Part shown: in pieces, positions 1 to 10,319 of the stretch
Numbering within the stretch: position 1 is the stretch's first letter
Layout: every line of letters starts with the position of its first letter
NCBI GenBank assembly: GCA_015847255.1
Contig: JADLZK010001353.1
Span: 248,001-312,000 of the forward strand
DNA length: 64,000 nt
Origin: Hyparrhenia diplandra
Lineage: Eukaryota; Streptophyta; Magnoliopsida; Poales; Poaceae
Direction: 5' to 3'
Program-made: the position numbers and the translations under genes
Notes under the pieces: model-generated
What the model saw: only the letters and a program-made list of their open reading frames with translations
What the model was told of the DNA's origin: nothing
Database searches by the model: none

Positions 1-1
1 A

Positions 2-613
2 TTTAGTGTGGGCATGTGTGCTAGATATCAATCCGATCCAAGAGAAAGTCACCTCAAGGCAACAAAGAGAATTATGAGGTACTTGAAGGGCACACAAGAT
101 GTTGGACTATGGTATCCAAAGGGATCCAAGTTTGATTTGATTGGATATTCGGATTCCGACTATGGAGGGTGCAAGATAAATAGAATGAGCACAAGTGGCA
201 CATGTCAATTCCTTGGAAGGTCACTAGTATCATGGTCTTCGAAGAAGCAAAATAGTGTTGCTCTCTCTACCGTCGAAGCTGAATATATTAGTGCGAGAAG
301 TTGTTGCACTCAATTGCTTTGGATGAGGTCAACATTGAAGGATTTTGGATTCAAATTTGACAAGGTTCCATTGTATTGTGACAATGAAAGTGCAAGGAAG
401 ATGACCCAAAATCTGGTTCAACATCCAAGAACAAAGCACATTGATATTAGGCACCACTTCATAAGAGATCATCAACAAAAGGGTGACATTTGTATCATGG
501 GCATTGGCACCGAAGATCAACTAGCCGACATATTCACCAAGCCACTTGATGAGAAAAGATTTTGCATGCTAAAGGGAGAATTGAACATTATTGACTTCTC
601 CAACTTGAGTTGA
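2..613 (+). CDS. Ty1/copia Pol C-terminus (end of reverse transcriptase plus RNase H), partial
   Basis: This open frame runs from the window edge to TGA at 611-613, about 203 codons with no internal stop. RNase H copies RNA-templated DNA by removing the RNA strand during retrotransposition in virus-like particles. Visible motifs are YSDSDYGG (first catalytic Asp), STVEAEYI (Glu), CDNESA (second Asp) and HPRTKHIDIRHHFIRD near the end, followed by ADIFTKPL. All are hallmarks of the plant copia RNase H tail. The start is not a real initiation site, because the gene continues upstream of the window. The frame is closely matched by 15100-15653 in copia2. Confidence 0.93.
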   Translation, partial: FSVGMCARYQSDPRESHLKATKRIMRYLKGTQDVGLWYPKGSKFDLIGYSDSDYGGCKINRMSTSGTCQFLGRSLVSWSSKKQNSVALSTVEAEYISARSCCTQLLWMRSTLKDFGFKFDKVPLYCDNESARKMTQNLVQHPRTKHIDIRHHFIRDHQQKGDICIMGIGTEDQLADIFTKPLDEKRFCMLKGELNIIDFSNLS

Positions 614-1623
614 TGCACCCCACTTATATGACTTGCCTCTCCTTCGACAAACCCAAGGTAAAAGTTGGTTGACATGACATTCATATATAGCTAAGGACTT
701 GTTAGTGCATCTAGACATCATGCATGTTAATAGGCTCATTCATGGAAAATCGAATGATTTCAATGTATGTGTGGCACCACTATTGCTTTGAATGGTTTTA
801 TGAACTAGTGGTGGCATATGACATGTTTATGTGCTTGCAATCCTAGTGTCAACTCTAGAAAATGCGCTAATGATGTGTATTCTAACATGGTGCAAGATAA
901 CCCTTATGCATATGAGGTGTGAAAAAGCTTGTCCTTGGTTCAAACTTGAATACATGTTACGGCAAGTGATCTAGATGAGACCACATGTGATACTTTGATT
1001 GACTTGATTTCTCTCATTTACACCTTTTTGGTGATTGTTGACAAAGGGGGAGAAATAAGTCACAAAAATGTTGGAAAGAATCACACAAATAGGGGGAGCA
1101 AGCTCATAGACTATTTGTGCATTTGTATGTGCATGATCATAATGAAATGTTGCATTGGCAATCTAAATTCAATATACATGATTGCTTGGTGTATGCTAGT
1201 TTTTGAAAATTGATTGATGTATTGATCAACTAGCATGCATAGGATGTATCTAGACAAAGCTCACATTTTAGCCTATAATGTTGATCTCATGGGTTATGTT
1301 GAGTTTTGATGATTGTCTAGTTACATGACGCTAAGGACTCCGATGGTTTCACGCTTCAAAGGTCCGAATTCTAGAACCTTAGCATCTCTTTTGGTATTAG
1401 TATCTCTCCCCAAGATTTCTATCCAACATATGTGCCAAATTGATCCAAACACATGGAAGCACATATGTAGGGGGAGCCACTACTACCAAAACCGAACCTT
1501 GAAATGTTTGTCCAATCTTTGATTCAAGATCAAAATGCTATGGACAAGCAATTCAAGTTCAATTGAATTTTATTTCATATCTTTGTGAATTTGGTTGTCA
1601 TCAATTACCAAAAAGGGGGAGAT
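614..1623 (+). other. Copia1 3' untranslated region with several polypurine-tract-like runs
   Basis: This is non-coding sequence between the pol stop and the 3' LTR. GGGGGAG runs occur near 1046, 1092 and 1470, and the final one, AAAAAGGGGGAGA at about 1610-1622, directly abuts the LTR and is the likely plus-strand primer. SIRE-type elements are known for extra polypurine tracts and for an env-like frame here. I see no credible env-like frame in this copy. Confidence 0.7.
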
Positions 1624-3329
1624 TGAAATCTCATGTTTGGTTTTGGAAATTGATGACACACTTGTGGCACTAATCCTTTGCTCTAAGTGTGACTTATGAG
1701 ATAGGATTAGATGGATGACAAGGAGCATGATGATCATGAACATGGACGATGATGATGGACATGGTGGATCGTCAAGCTCGGTGATCGGCTTGAGAGGAAC
1801 CCAGGAGATCAAGGCAAAGGTATCTTGATAGGGTTTTTCCTTTCGGTGATCAAGACACGATAGAGCGTGTGATCACATTATAGGATAGATAGCCGACTAT
1901 CAAGAGGGAATGTCGCGACAATCCTTTGGTGAAGTGCTTCTAGGTCCAATTGACTTGCATATTGCATTTAGGACATGAGAGCACTAATTTCGATCTTGCC
2001 TAACTTATCGATATGGTAACATAAGTGATAACTTGATATCATCTTCGACGTGTTGGCAACATATGGCAAGAGGCAAAGCAAGGTTGAAGCAAAGCGACGA
2101 CAAAACGAAGAAATCGAAGACGGGGTGACCGGACGCGACGGCGGTGTGCCGGACGCGACCGACCGATGGCTCCGGCCGCGGTCGCGTCTCGCGAGAGCCC
2201 CGTAGGCGGATTTGACCGGGTTAGGGACCGGACCCTCATCCGGATTCTTCCGGTGGTCGATCGGATCCAGTGACCGGACGCATGGAGGAATTTGTCGCCA
2301 GATGGGCAGAACCTTGTCGGTTGTGGCCCGGACTCATGACCGGACTTCGGGTGCGTCCGTCCGTCACGCGCCCCGTCCGGTCGTCAGAGAGCCCATTTCA
2401 AAGCTCAACGGCTCCATTTCGTGAGGTGGGATATATATAATTGGATGGCCAGTTCCTAGCCCTCTCTCTTGCACATTTGAAGCTTCCAACTTGCTATTGA
2501 GCTTGTGAGACTCCTCTCCACTCATCTCTCCATCCATAACTCGAATTCTTGGTGAGATTGAGAGTGATAGAAGTGCATTGCATTGGTGATTGCATCTAGA
2601 GGCACTTCATCCTTGGAGAAGCCGCGGGATTCTTGTTTTCTTGGGAATTTTCCCGATTCCCTAGCTGCTTGGAGCAAGAGGCGGTGTTGAGCTCGATTGG
2701 AGCTTGTTCGAGGCCACACCGGTGGACTTGTGAGGGGTTGAGCCTTACCCCGCGGGAGGTGCACGAAAGGCATCACTAGTGGATTGCTCGTGGCTTGTTG
2801 GACCCTCTCTTGTGATCGTTTGCTTGAGCTCCCACCGGGAATTTGGCACCAGCCATTAAGCTTAGCAACCGTCAAGTGAGTGTGTCGCCACAACGGGGAG
2901 TAGCGTGCCGGCAAGCACGTGAACCTCGGTGAAAAGTCATCGTGTCAACCTTGTTGTGCTCGTTGGAGATTTCTTGTTGATCACGGTGATTGGCTTCCAC
3001 CTCTACACATTGACGTCGGTATATCAAACACCTCCTCCTCGTGTATTTACTTTGATATATTGTGTAGAATTGCTAGGTTGCTTAGTTAGCTTGAGTAGCT
3101 TAGTTCCTAGTGCTTGTATTAGATAGAATTGCTTGTTCATCTAGGAGTAAACTAGTGACATAGCCCTTGTGTGAATTAGAGACAATAGAATTGACTTGTG
3201 GCTTGCTTAGCTAGATTGTTGCATCGCTTATTTAGCTTCGCCACCTAATTGTCTAACTCGGTTGTTTAGTGTTGTTGCATGAAATTTTAATAGGCTATTC
3301 ACCCCCCCTCTAGCCATTAGGACCTTTCA
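1624..3329 (+). repeat. 3' LTR of copia1 (1706 bp)
   Basis: The LTR begins TGAAATCTCATG right after the polypurine tract and ends ACCTTTCA, giving a TGAAA/TTTCA terminal inverted repeat. It contains a GC-rich U3 segment (about 2128-2350) with many degenerate GACCGGACGC-type units and a TATA box near 2430. Its end shares AGCCATTAGGACCTTTCA with the LTR at 16666-18313. The first 750 bp recur at 63031-63785. Confidence 0.9.
2428..2442 (+). promoter_or_regulatory. LTR promoter TATA box (copia1)
   Basis: GATATATATAATT lies just downstream of the CCGG-rich U3 repeats. The sibling LTR has CTATAAATA at the equivalent place (about 17412-17420). The U3/R boundary should fall roughly 30 bp downstream. 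Activity is not shown by sequence. Confidence 0.5.
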
Positions 3330-4156
3330 ATGCCCTAAATGAACTGTTGCCAAACTACTGTTTGTTTATATTCCTCTATTCGTGAACTTTTTTTTTTGGG
3401 TGATCTGTGCCTCTATGGATTGTGTAGTCCCTCATAGACTGTCTATTACAAATTTGAACTGTATAATTATCCTTACATAGATATTTTGAGTTGTAGGTTC
3501 TAAACTTGACACCGATTTGCTACTATAACTATAATGAACTGTTACTAAACTATAGTTTGTTTGTATCCCTCTTCTCCTGAAGTACATTTTTTTGTTCTCC
3601 GCCTTTGGTTTGTGTAGTCCTCATAAACCGCCTATTGCAAAATTGAACTGTATAATTCTATCGTCACATGGATATTTTGAGTTGTACATACTTGAAATTG
3701 ACACCTAACTGCTACTATAATGTTGCTATCTTGTCTTACAAAAATGTTCCTACTAAATGAACTGTTACTAAACTACAGTTTGTTTATATCCCTCTATTCG
3801 AACTACATTTTTTTGTGATACGTGCCTCTATGGATTGTGTAGTCCTCAAAGACCGCCTATTACAGGATTGATCGTATAAATATTAGGGACTTGCTAGTTT
3901 CCAGGTGACTGAAATTTTCAAATCTGTTCAGTTGACGAAGCTACTTGAGTGAATTCCATCCAACAGCTGGCATCAACACAGTGGCCTGAATTTTTCAGTC
4001 GCCAGTGAGGAAAGGTGATAATTGTATCCTCAGATGGATACATAGAGTTGTACAAACTGAACTTGACACCTGATTGCTACTATAATGTCATTATTTGTGT
4101 GTTTTGTCATAGGAAACTGCAACCAAAACATGTTGCTTATTTTCTTTATAGATGAA

Positions 4157-5028
4157 CTAGAAGGATTCCCGCGTGTTGCCGCGGGTATGAAGGTGGAATA
4201 TAAATAGGTTATGATGTTAATCACTAAGATTTTAAGGTTTTGATATATAGATGATAATCTAAAGTTATTTTGGATAATATATATTTAGGGATCAATGGAG
4301 AAAACATATGAATGAGACATTCCTAATGATATATAAAGTCAATCAACAATTAGTTTGTGAACGATGTGACCAAATCCATCCTAATGGGAATATGTATAAT
4401 CTAGAGCTTCCTTGGCGCGTTGCGAGTACGAAGGAGAAATCTATGAGTTAAAATATTACTATCACCCTCATATTCTTTTTTTCCTTTTTTTTCGAGTCTC
4501 TTATTTTTTTATTTTTTTTTTACTTTGCTCTATACTCCCTCCGCCCCTAAGAGATTGTCACCAAGCGTTTCCCGAGACACAAATGCCGGCAATTATTATA
4601 TATTAAAATATAAAAACATTTGTGCTAAATAATTAACATCATCCGAAAGATCTTGAAGTCTAGTTTTTTAATAAATTTATTTGAAAATTTAAATGTTGCA
4701 CGTATTTTTCTACAAATTGAGTCAAACTTATGACACACATCCCACGGTGACGGTCTTTTTAGGGACAGAGGGAGTATATACCAACTACTATTACTTTGGG
4801 ACCCACTTATAATTTTATCAAAATATATCCATATGAGATCTTGTTTTGAAGGATTTATTAAAAGGAATTCAATGGTATAATCAGAATTTAATTTGTTTTT
4901 TTGGTTTGTGAGTTACAATATTTTTTAGTTAGTTCAAACAAAGTGAGGCCGCCATTGGATGATCATGGTGGCATGCTTGCAAGTCGAGAGAACTCCTTAG
5001 TGGGGGTTCTCTACATAGGTGTAGTAGA
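4157..5028 (-). mobile_element. Non-autonomous Helitron (872 bp)
   Basis: Read on the minus strand, it starts TCTACTACACC and ends with a hairpin (CCCGCG stem 4180-4185 paired with 4168-4173, 6-nt loop), seven bases, then CTAG, followed by host T. It sits between A4156 and T5029, as Helitrons do, without a target duplication. The uninterrupted target, GATGAATATACGTG, is present in the same repeat family at 6641-6654, which fixes both ends. It carries no Rep/helicase gene and contains a Stowaway MITE. Confidence 0.88.
4535..4774. mobile_element. Stowaway-like MITE (240 bp)
   Basis: Its termini are CTCCCTCCGCCCCTAA and TTAGGGACAGAGGGAG, flanked on both sides by TA (4533-4534 and 4775-4776), the Stowaway (Tc1/mariner-type) target. 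The interior is AT-rich and non-coding. It lies wholly inside the Helitron, so it inserted after the Helitron or travelled with it. Confidence 0.92.
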
Positions 5029-5891
5029 TATACATGCTCAAGAACAATGACTATCTTGTCTTATAAAAAATGTGCCTTTTAAATGTCGAGCACTATTACT
5101 ATCTTGTCTTATAAAAATGTGCCTATTAAATGAACTGTTACTAAACTACATGGATATTTTTTGTTTGTATCCTTCTTCTCCTGCCTATTAAAAGTACAGT
5201 TTTTTTTTTGTTCTCTCCTTTGGTTTTTGTGTAGTCCTCATAAAAGCGCCTATTGCAAAATTGAACTGTATAATTCTATTGTCACATGGATATTTTGAGT
5301 TGTACATCTTTGAAATTGACACCTAATTTGCTACTATAATGTTGCTATCTTGTCTTACAAAAATGTTCCTACTAAATGAACTGTTACTAAACTACAGTTT
5401 GTTTATATCCCTCTTTTCACGAACTACATTTTTTATGATCTATGCCTCTGTGGATTGTGTAGTCCTCATAGACTGCCTATTACAGGATTGAACTGTATAA
5501 ATATTAGGGACTTGCTAGTTTCTAGGTGATTTGAAATTTTTAAATCTGTTCGGTGTGACGGCTACTTGAGTGAATTCCATCCAACGGTGGCATCGACACG
5601 CTGACTGAATTTTTCGGTCGCCCGGTGAGGAAAGGTGATAATTGTATCCTCGGATGGATATATAGAGTTGTAGAAACTAAACTTGACACCTGATTTGCTA
5701 CTATAATGTCGTTATATGTGTGTTTTGTCATAGGAAAACTGCAACCAAAACAACTGCCTATTTAATGAACTGTTACTAAACTACGAGTTTGTTTATATCC
5801 CTCTATTTCGAACTATATTTTTTGTGATCCGTACCTCTGTTGATTGTGTAGTCCTCATAGACCGCCTATTACAGGATTGAACCGTATAAAT

Positions 5892-6180
5892 ACTAGAGGA
5901 ATTCTCCGTAGCGTTCTTTGCGGGTAGGAAAGGGTATTGTTAAAGGATTGAATTGTTGTCTTGTGTAATCTCAAAAAAAAAGAAGAAGAATTGTAATCGC
6001 TAAGAAATCTGATCACAATTAGCTATTGAGAGCGAATTACTTTGTGCGAGGTTAGAAACAGGGGTTAGTAACGAAGAACTTAAATGTATGAAGCAGTACA
6101 TACTCATTGGCATAAAGATTATTTAATCTTATGTTTAAACTCCAATTTGAACCAATATCGAATAGAAATATTTAGATATG
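5892..6180 (-). mobile_element. Possible second, degenerate Helitron remnant
   Basis: The repeat unit is broken at TAAATA|CTAGAGGAATTC followed by CCGTAGCGTTCTTTGCGGG, which read in reverse resembles a decayed Helitron hairpin and CTAG end. The right boundary near 6174 (TTTAGA|T) is only a guess, and part of the host unit is missing there. It could also be an unrelated indel. Confidence 0.35.
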
Positions 6181-6852
6181 TGAGGAAAGGTGAATTGTAT
6201 CCTCGGATGGATATATAGAGTTGTAGAAACCGAACTTGACACGACTAGGGGGGGGGGGGGTGGGGTTTGGGGAGGAAAGGTGAATATACATGCTCAAGAA
6301 CAATGGCTGCTGCCGTCGAGCACTACTACTATCTTGTCTTACAAAAATGTGCCTATTAAATGAAGCGTACTACGGTTTGTTTATAGTCCTATATTCTGAA
6401 CTACATTTTATTTGTTCTACGCCTCGGTGGTTTGTTTAGTCCTCATAAAAAGCCTACTATCATTTGCGTTGGAAAAAAAGCAAAGCCTATTACGTAATTG
6501 AACTGTATTATTTTAACCTCGGATGGATATATCGAGTTGTAGATACTTGAACTTGACACCGACCGCTACTATAATGTTGTCATCCATGTGTTGTTGTCAT
6601 AGGAAACTACAACAAAATTCGGCCGCTTATTTTCTTTATAGATGAATATACGTGTTCAAGATAGAACAATGACCGCTTTCTGTCCTTACCCCCCCCTCGG
6701 GACTGCCCGGTGAAGCTTTGTCGTGTGTCTTTGGGATTGACGACGCTTCGAAAATGGTAAGCTACGGCTATATGATATACAAACCTTGCTTATGGTTAGC
6801 TTTTTGAGTGCTAGCTCGTTGACTTCTCTCGTGTAACTTCAATGCATTTGAT

Positions 6853-8008
6853 ATAGGCGTCGATGATGACACATGTGCAACATCATCTAGCAAATAAAAC
6901 AACTAATTCTCTAGAGGATGGTCAGAGAGATACATATGAAGAGACAGTGCATGAGACAGATGATGCTACTACAGGGCTGAATTCGGGAGTTTGTACTACA
7001 GAGGGGTAGTCATTTGGCCGGTCGGTGCGAAAGGGGAGGGTTAGGACCATCACAAGGTGGCCAGATAATAAGATAGTTGTCACGGAGCTCGCTTCGGACG
7101 GGTTTCCCACTGCTAAGGAGGCCAAGCTAAGAATGAGGAGACTTGCTGGTCTGATTGCTAGACAAAGGGTCCCCTTGCTCATAGGTTCAGTCTGTTCCTT
7201 AAGTCCTGAAGTCAAGAAAGAATTATTTGAGGAGTGTGTCAAGAATTCATTGGAGTGTCCATCCAACTTAAAGGACAAAGCATTTAAAAAGCTGTGGCAG
7301 GTGGTAGAAAAAAGTTTTAGGACCCACAAAAGCGATCTAGTGCGTAATTACGTCAACAAGGGGAGGGATGCCACAGTGAAGCACCCATACATCCCCAAGG
7401 AGGATTGGACAGCTTTTGTTCAAGTGAATCGAAGCGAAGAGGCACTGTCAAAAAGTCAGAGATAGAAGGAGCTTAGGCAGAGGAACCAGTATATCCACTG
7501 CCTGGGGACAGGAGGTTATGAAGCAATGTCTGAAAGGTGGGCGAAGGAGGACAGGGACTTAGTCGACAAAGGAATCCAGAATCCTTGGGACGAATATCCT
7601 AAGGTCCGTGCTATGGCTTTTTTGCGTGCACGCAGCAAACTGGAATTGTTAGGTGGCAAGGCTCAAATTGTTTGGCACGATGAAGCAACTCAGTCTTTAG
7701 GTCAGAAGATTTTAGAGGAGGCAGCCCAGCCTTCTTCCGAGGTCACCGGTTTAAGGGAAAGAGATCGCTCCACGAGGGGGTCACAGGCACCCTGCAACGC
7801 GGGCGAGGGCGTGTGCGTGGGGTGTCTAGTTCGGGTGGTTGGAGGATTTGGCCGAGTGCAAAGTATATATCTGAAGGAGGAAGTCTCACCGCGGCGGCCG
7901 CAGCAGTTTAGAGAAGAGCTTATGGCTAGATTAGATGAGCTCCAAGCTAAGGTGGTGGCGATGGAAGAAGCACGAGCACAAGGTTCCCCGCTTTGGCAAC
8001 ACCCCTAG
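6853..8008 (+). pseudogene. TNPA-like CACTA protein (Transposase_24 / Ptta-En-Spm family)
   Basis: The exon probably begins after a GATATAG acceptor near 6852. The frame from 7025 contains a WPDNKIVVTEL region, an SPEVKKELFEECVKNS helix, a KAFKKLWQVVEKSFRTHKSDL block and HPYIPKEDWTAFVQ, the recognisable Transposase_24 core. After one in-frame TAG (7463-7465) the same frame continues through GTGGYEAMSERWAKEDRDL and a C-terminal coiled-coil-like segment, EELMARLDELQAKVVAMEEA, to a stop at 8006-8008. TNPA-type proteins bind subterminal repeats of CACTA elements. Apart from the single stop and possible small frameshifts near 7780-7860 the exon is well preserved. It lies 1.2 kb upstream of the Ulp1-like gene. 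Confidence 0.78.
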
Positions 8009-9175
8009 CTCGCAGTGGATCGAAGAGCAGCTGCGCCTCGCCTAATCCGGATTGCCAACTAGATGCCGCACCGAGGTACTTTCCATTCCAAAACGATGTA
8101 CCCTTGTAACGAAGACCGGAGGTTATCGGGTTGAGGTAGCTAGGCGAAAGGTACACCCAAATCACCCGAGCTACTTGAGGGTCAACCAATCTTTTGGCGG
8201 GACATACCGTTGTAACGATTGACCATGTAAATCCCGGTTTTGATGCTACACTCATTGGATCCGCCGACAAAGTAAATTAAGACTCTTGGCCGGGCTCTTT
8301 TTTAAGAGGATCCAAAGTGGAGCAGAGACCTTATGACCAGAAACACCCCAACAGCCGTCTTCTTGTTACGCCCCAAAACCTCCCTCGCCTTACGTCTCGG
8401 GGTGATAGTCGGTCTAAAGGACCATATGGCACGCAGCGAGGTTATTAAATGGGAATGACAAAGAATGACCGAGTCCCTCTCAGACTCAGAATGCAATGGG
8501 TGGGAATGAGATGACTAGCTTGCATGCCAATGGTGATCAGAGTGCCTCTCAGGGTGCAATGGATCGGAATGCGGCGACTCGCTCTCATGCCAATGACGGT
8601 CAGATTGCCTTGCGAGTGCATCGGCTAACAATGCGAAACCGGCTCTCAAGGCGTGGATGATGAGAGTGCCTCGCAGACTGCAGGGGCTGAGAACGCGGGG
8701 AGTGGCTTGCATGGCAAGAATGTCCAGAGTGCCTCTCAGAGTGCAGCGGCTGAGAAGCAGAAGCAAACAACAGCTGGTCCAAACAAGCATGTTTCGGGCA
8801 AGAGGCATGGAGCATCCAACGGTGACAAAGATACGTTCCCGAAGGGGTCGTCCCTTATGACCGAAGCAATTCGAAAGTGCCCTTCCGACGCGACCGCCAA
8901 CCCTAAGTACAAGAATGGATCTCCAATGCTCTCACGCGAAACGACTTAGTACGGTAGGGCCTTGTTGTCTGCTCTTCATGGGTAGTGCATGCAAGCAGCC
9001 GGTCCAAACATGCCAAAGGTGGCGTTCTTGCATCGCCCGGGGAAAGAGGCCTTTTGGCGTGACAATGACACGAAGAGGCTAAGATCAATGTGGGTTTCGA
9101 CGACTGTTTGACCTCATGACCTTTGGATGATTGGATGTGGCCATTCTTCGCCGCATGACACTGTGAGTACAATTT
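8009..9175 (+). pseudogene. Decayed linker exons between the TNPA-like and Ulp1-like parts of CACTA1
   Basis: The order matches CACTA elements in which a TNPA-like region is followed by a Ulp1 protease. Short coding-like stretches are visible: CTLVTKTGGYRVEVARRKVH near 8100-8160 and an IDHVNPGFDATLIGSADKVN stretch near 8217-8275, both broken by stops. From about 8520 to 8755 a degenerate 75-bp in-frame repeat encodes variants of GLHGKNVQSASQSAAAE. A GTGAGTAC donor-like site lies near 9171. I cannot define exons, and the function of the linker is unknown. Confidence 0.4.
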
Positions 9176-9254
9176 CTTCTATTCTGGACTCATTCGGGAT
9201 GCCTCTTTCATCTATTGCTTACTAAATTTGCTTTGCATGCTTCTCTATTCCTAG

Positions 9255-10102
9255 ATGCCTGCTCCGAGAAGCGAGGGCCTCGTCTTTGTCAGTTGGCTTT
9301 CTTGATCCTGAGCCATTGACCATCAAAGGGCTGAAGGATGGGCCTATCAGCAACGGCTATACATATCTAGAATTTGGCCTACGGAAGCATCATGACAAGG
9401 ACTTTGTCATGTTTGCGCATAACCCAGGCCAACACTGGATTGCTCTTGTCATAGCTATCAAGTGGAGAAAAGTTTATTTTATTGACTCTGCGCCCAGCGT
9501 AAGGACCGACACGCTCCCGTTGGAAACTGCAATACAACAGTGAGTGTTTCCTAACCTACATCTGACCCATGCAATTTTTTCTTAATTATGTTACTAAAAA
9601 TAGAAAAGAATGTGACTTTTTTACATTTTACTCATGTGTAGCGTTCTATCGGCGTGTTTTCAATCCGAAGGGGACAAGGACTTAAAAGTTTATGGTTCAC
9701 GCCAAGTATGCAAAAGTAATAGTTGTGCTTTTCCTGAAGTTGTGCACTTGCCACTTGGGTTTCCATTTAGCGAATAACCACTGTGTTTCATATGTTTGCC
9801 GTGCCAGACGCAACCTGGTAACAAGACATGTGGGTTCTACATGGCGCACCACTTGATGGTTGCGATGAATCAAGCTCATATGGATTGTCACGAGGTAACT
9901 CGAAGTGCAGCTCCATCTTGTGCCTATCTTTGTTTGGCGATAAAGACCATGTGTACAACAAACACTTATGGCTACCTTTTCTTTGTATTAGGATTTTGAC
10001 TTGAAGAGTGAACCGTTCAATTTGGGTGATATTAGAGAGAAGATCGCCAAGTTTCTTATGGAACATGTCATCGACCCTGACGGCGACTATTTTGATTCGT
10101 AA
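9255..10102 (+). CDS. Ulp1-like cysteine protease (C48 type) of CACTA1, four exons
   Basis: Proposed exons are 9255-9539, an uncertain short exon from 9642, 9808-9894 and 9992-10102 (TAA at 10100-10102). Exon 1 follows a TTCCTAG acceptor and ends at GTGAGT. Exon 3 is bounded by CCAG and GAG|GTAACT, and exon 4 follows TTAG. Catalytic features of SUMO-protease-type C48 enzymes are present: NPGQHWIALVIA (His, Trp), YFIDSAP (Asp) and QPGNKTCGFYM (Gln and nucleophile Cys). Ulp1-like genes are repeatedly found inside plant CACTA and MULE elements, where their role is unknown. Exon 2 cannot be read cleanly, so it may be a pseudogene. Confidence 0.68.
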
Positions 10103-10319
10103 ACCGTGAGTTGCTTCTGTTCCCTTGCTGCATCGCGACCGAGGTGGATACATGCACGTGAACTGTGTTATTTGTGTTGTGAACAACTGTGGCATGCCCC
10201 CGAACAACCGGGTGCGTGTGAAGAACAATCGATACACTTGAATTTTTAATCTTTCTTTGGCGTCGACCATTTGTTTGTGCTTGGACCTATGTATATGTGT
10301 TATATACGTATTAATAATA

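Larger units (their letters stand above)
1..3329 (+). mobile_element. Copia1: 3' half of a SIRE/Maximus-like Ty1/copia element
   Basis: The element enters from the left window edge. It consists of the end of the pol gene (RNase H), about 1 kb of 3' untranslated sequence with several GGGGGAG runs, and a complete 3' LTR that begins TGAAA and ends TTTCA. The expected 5-bp target duplication is ATGCC at 3330-3334, but the partner copy lies outside the window. The right flank is the AT-rich repeat field of CACTA1, so copia1 probably inserted into CACTA1. A second copy of the same family lies at 11335-18313. The SIRE lineage is inferred from the long 3' UTR, repeated purine runs and LTR size. Confidence 0.85.
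3330..6680. repeat. AT-rich field of about six or seven degenerate direct repeats
   Basis: Units of roughly 200-230 bp recur, each opening with a version of AATGAACTGTTACTAAACTA, then a GTGTAGTCCTCATAGACCGC-type core, a GAACTGTATAA segment and GAGTTGTA...AACTTGACACC. Unit starts are seen near 3340, 3531, 3756, 5116, 5371, 5760 and 6355. Some copies carry an extra segment around 3880-4020 and 5500-5630. There is no coding potential. It may be a degenerate intron or internal spacer of CACTA1. The Helitron at 4157-5028 and a degenerate Helitron-like end near 5892 interrupt it. Confidence 0.75.

Noticed and set aside
995..1213. Possible env-like frame downstream of copia1 pol
   Set aside because: Only 72 codons, no signal peptide or membrane pattern that holds in copia2. 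Treated as 3' UTR.
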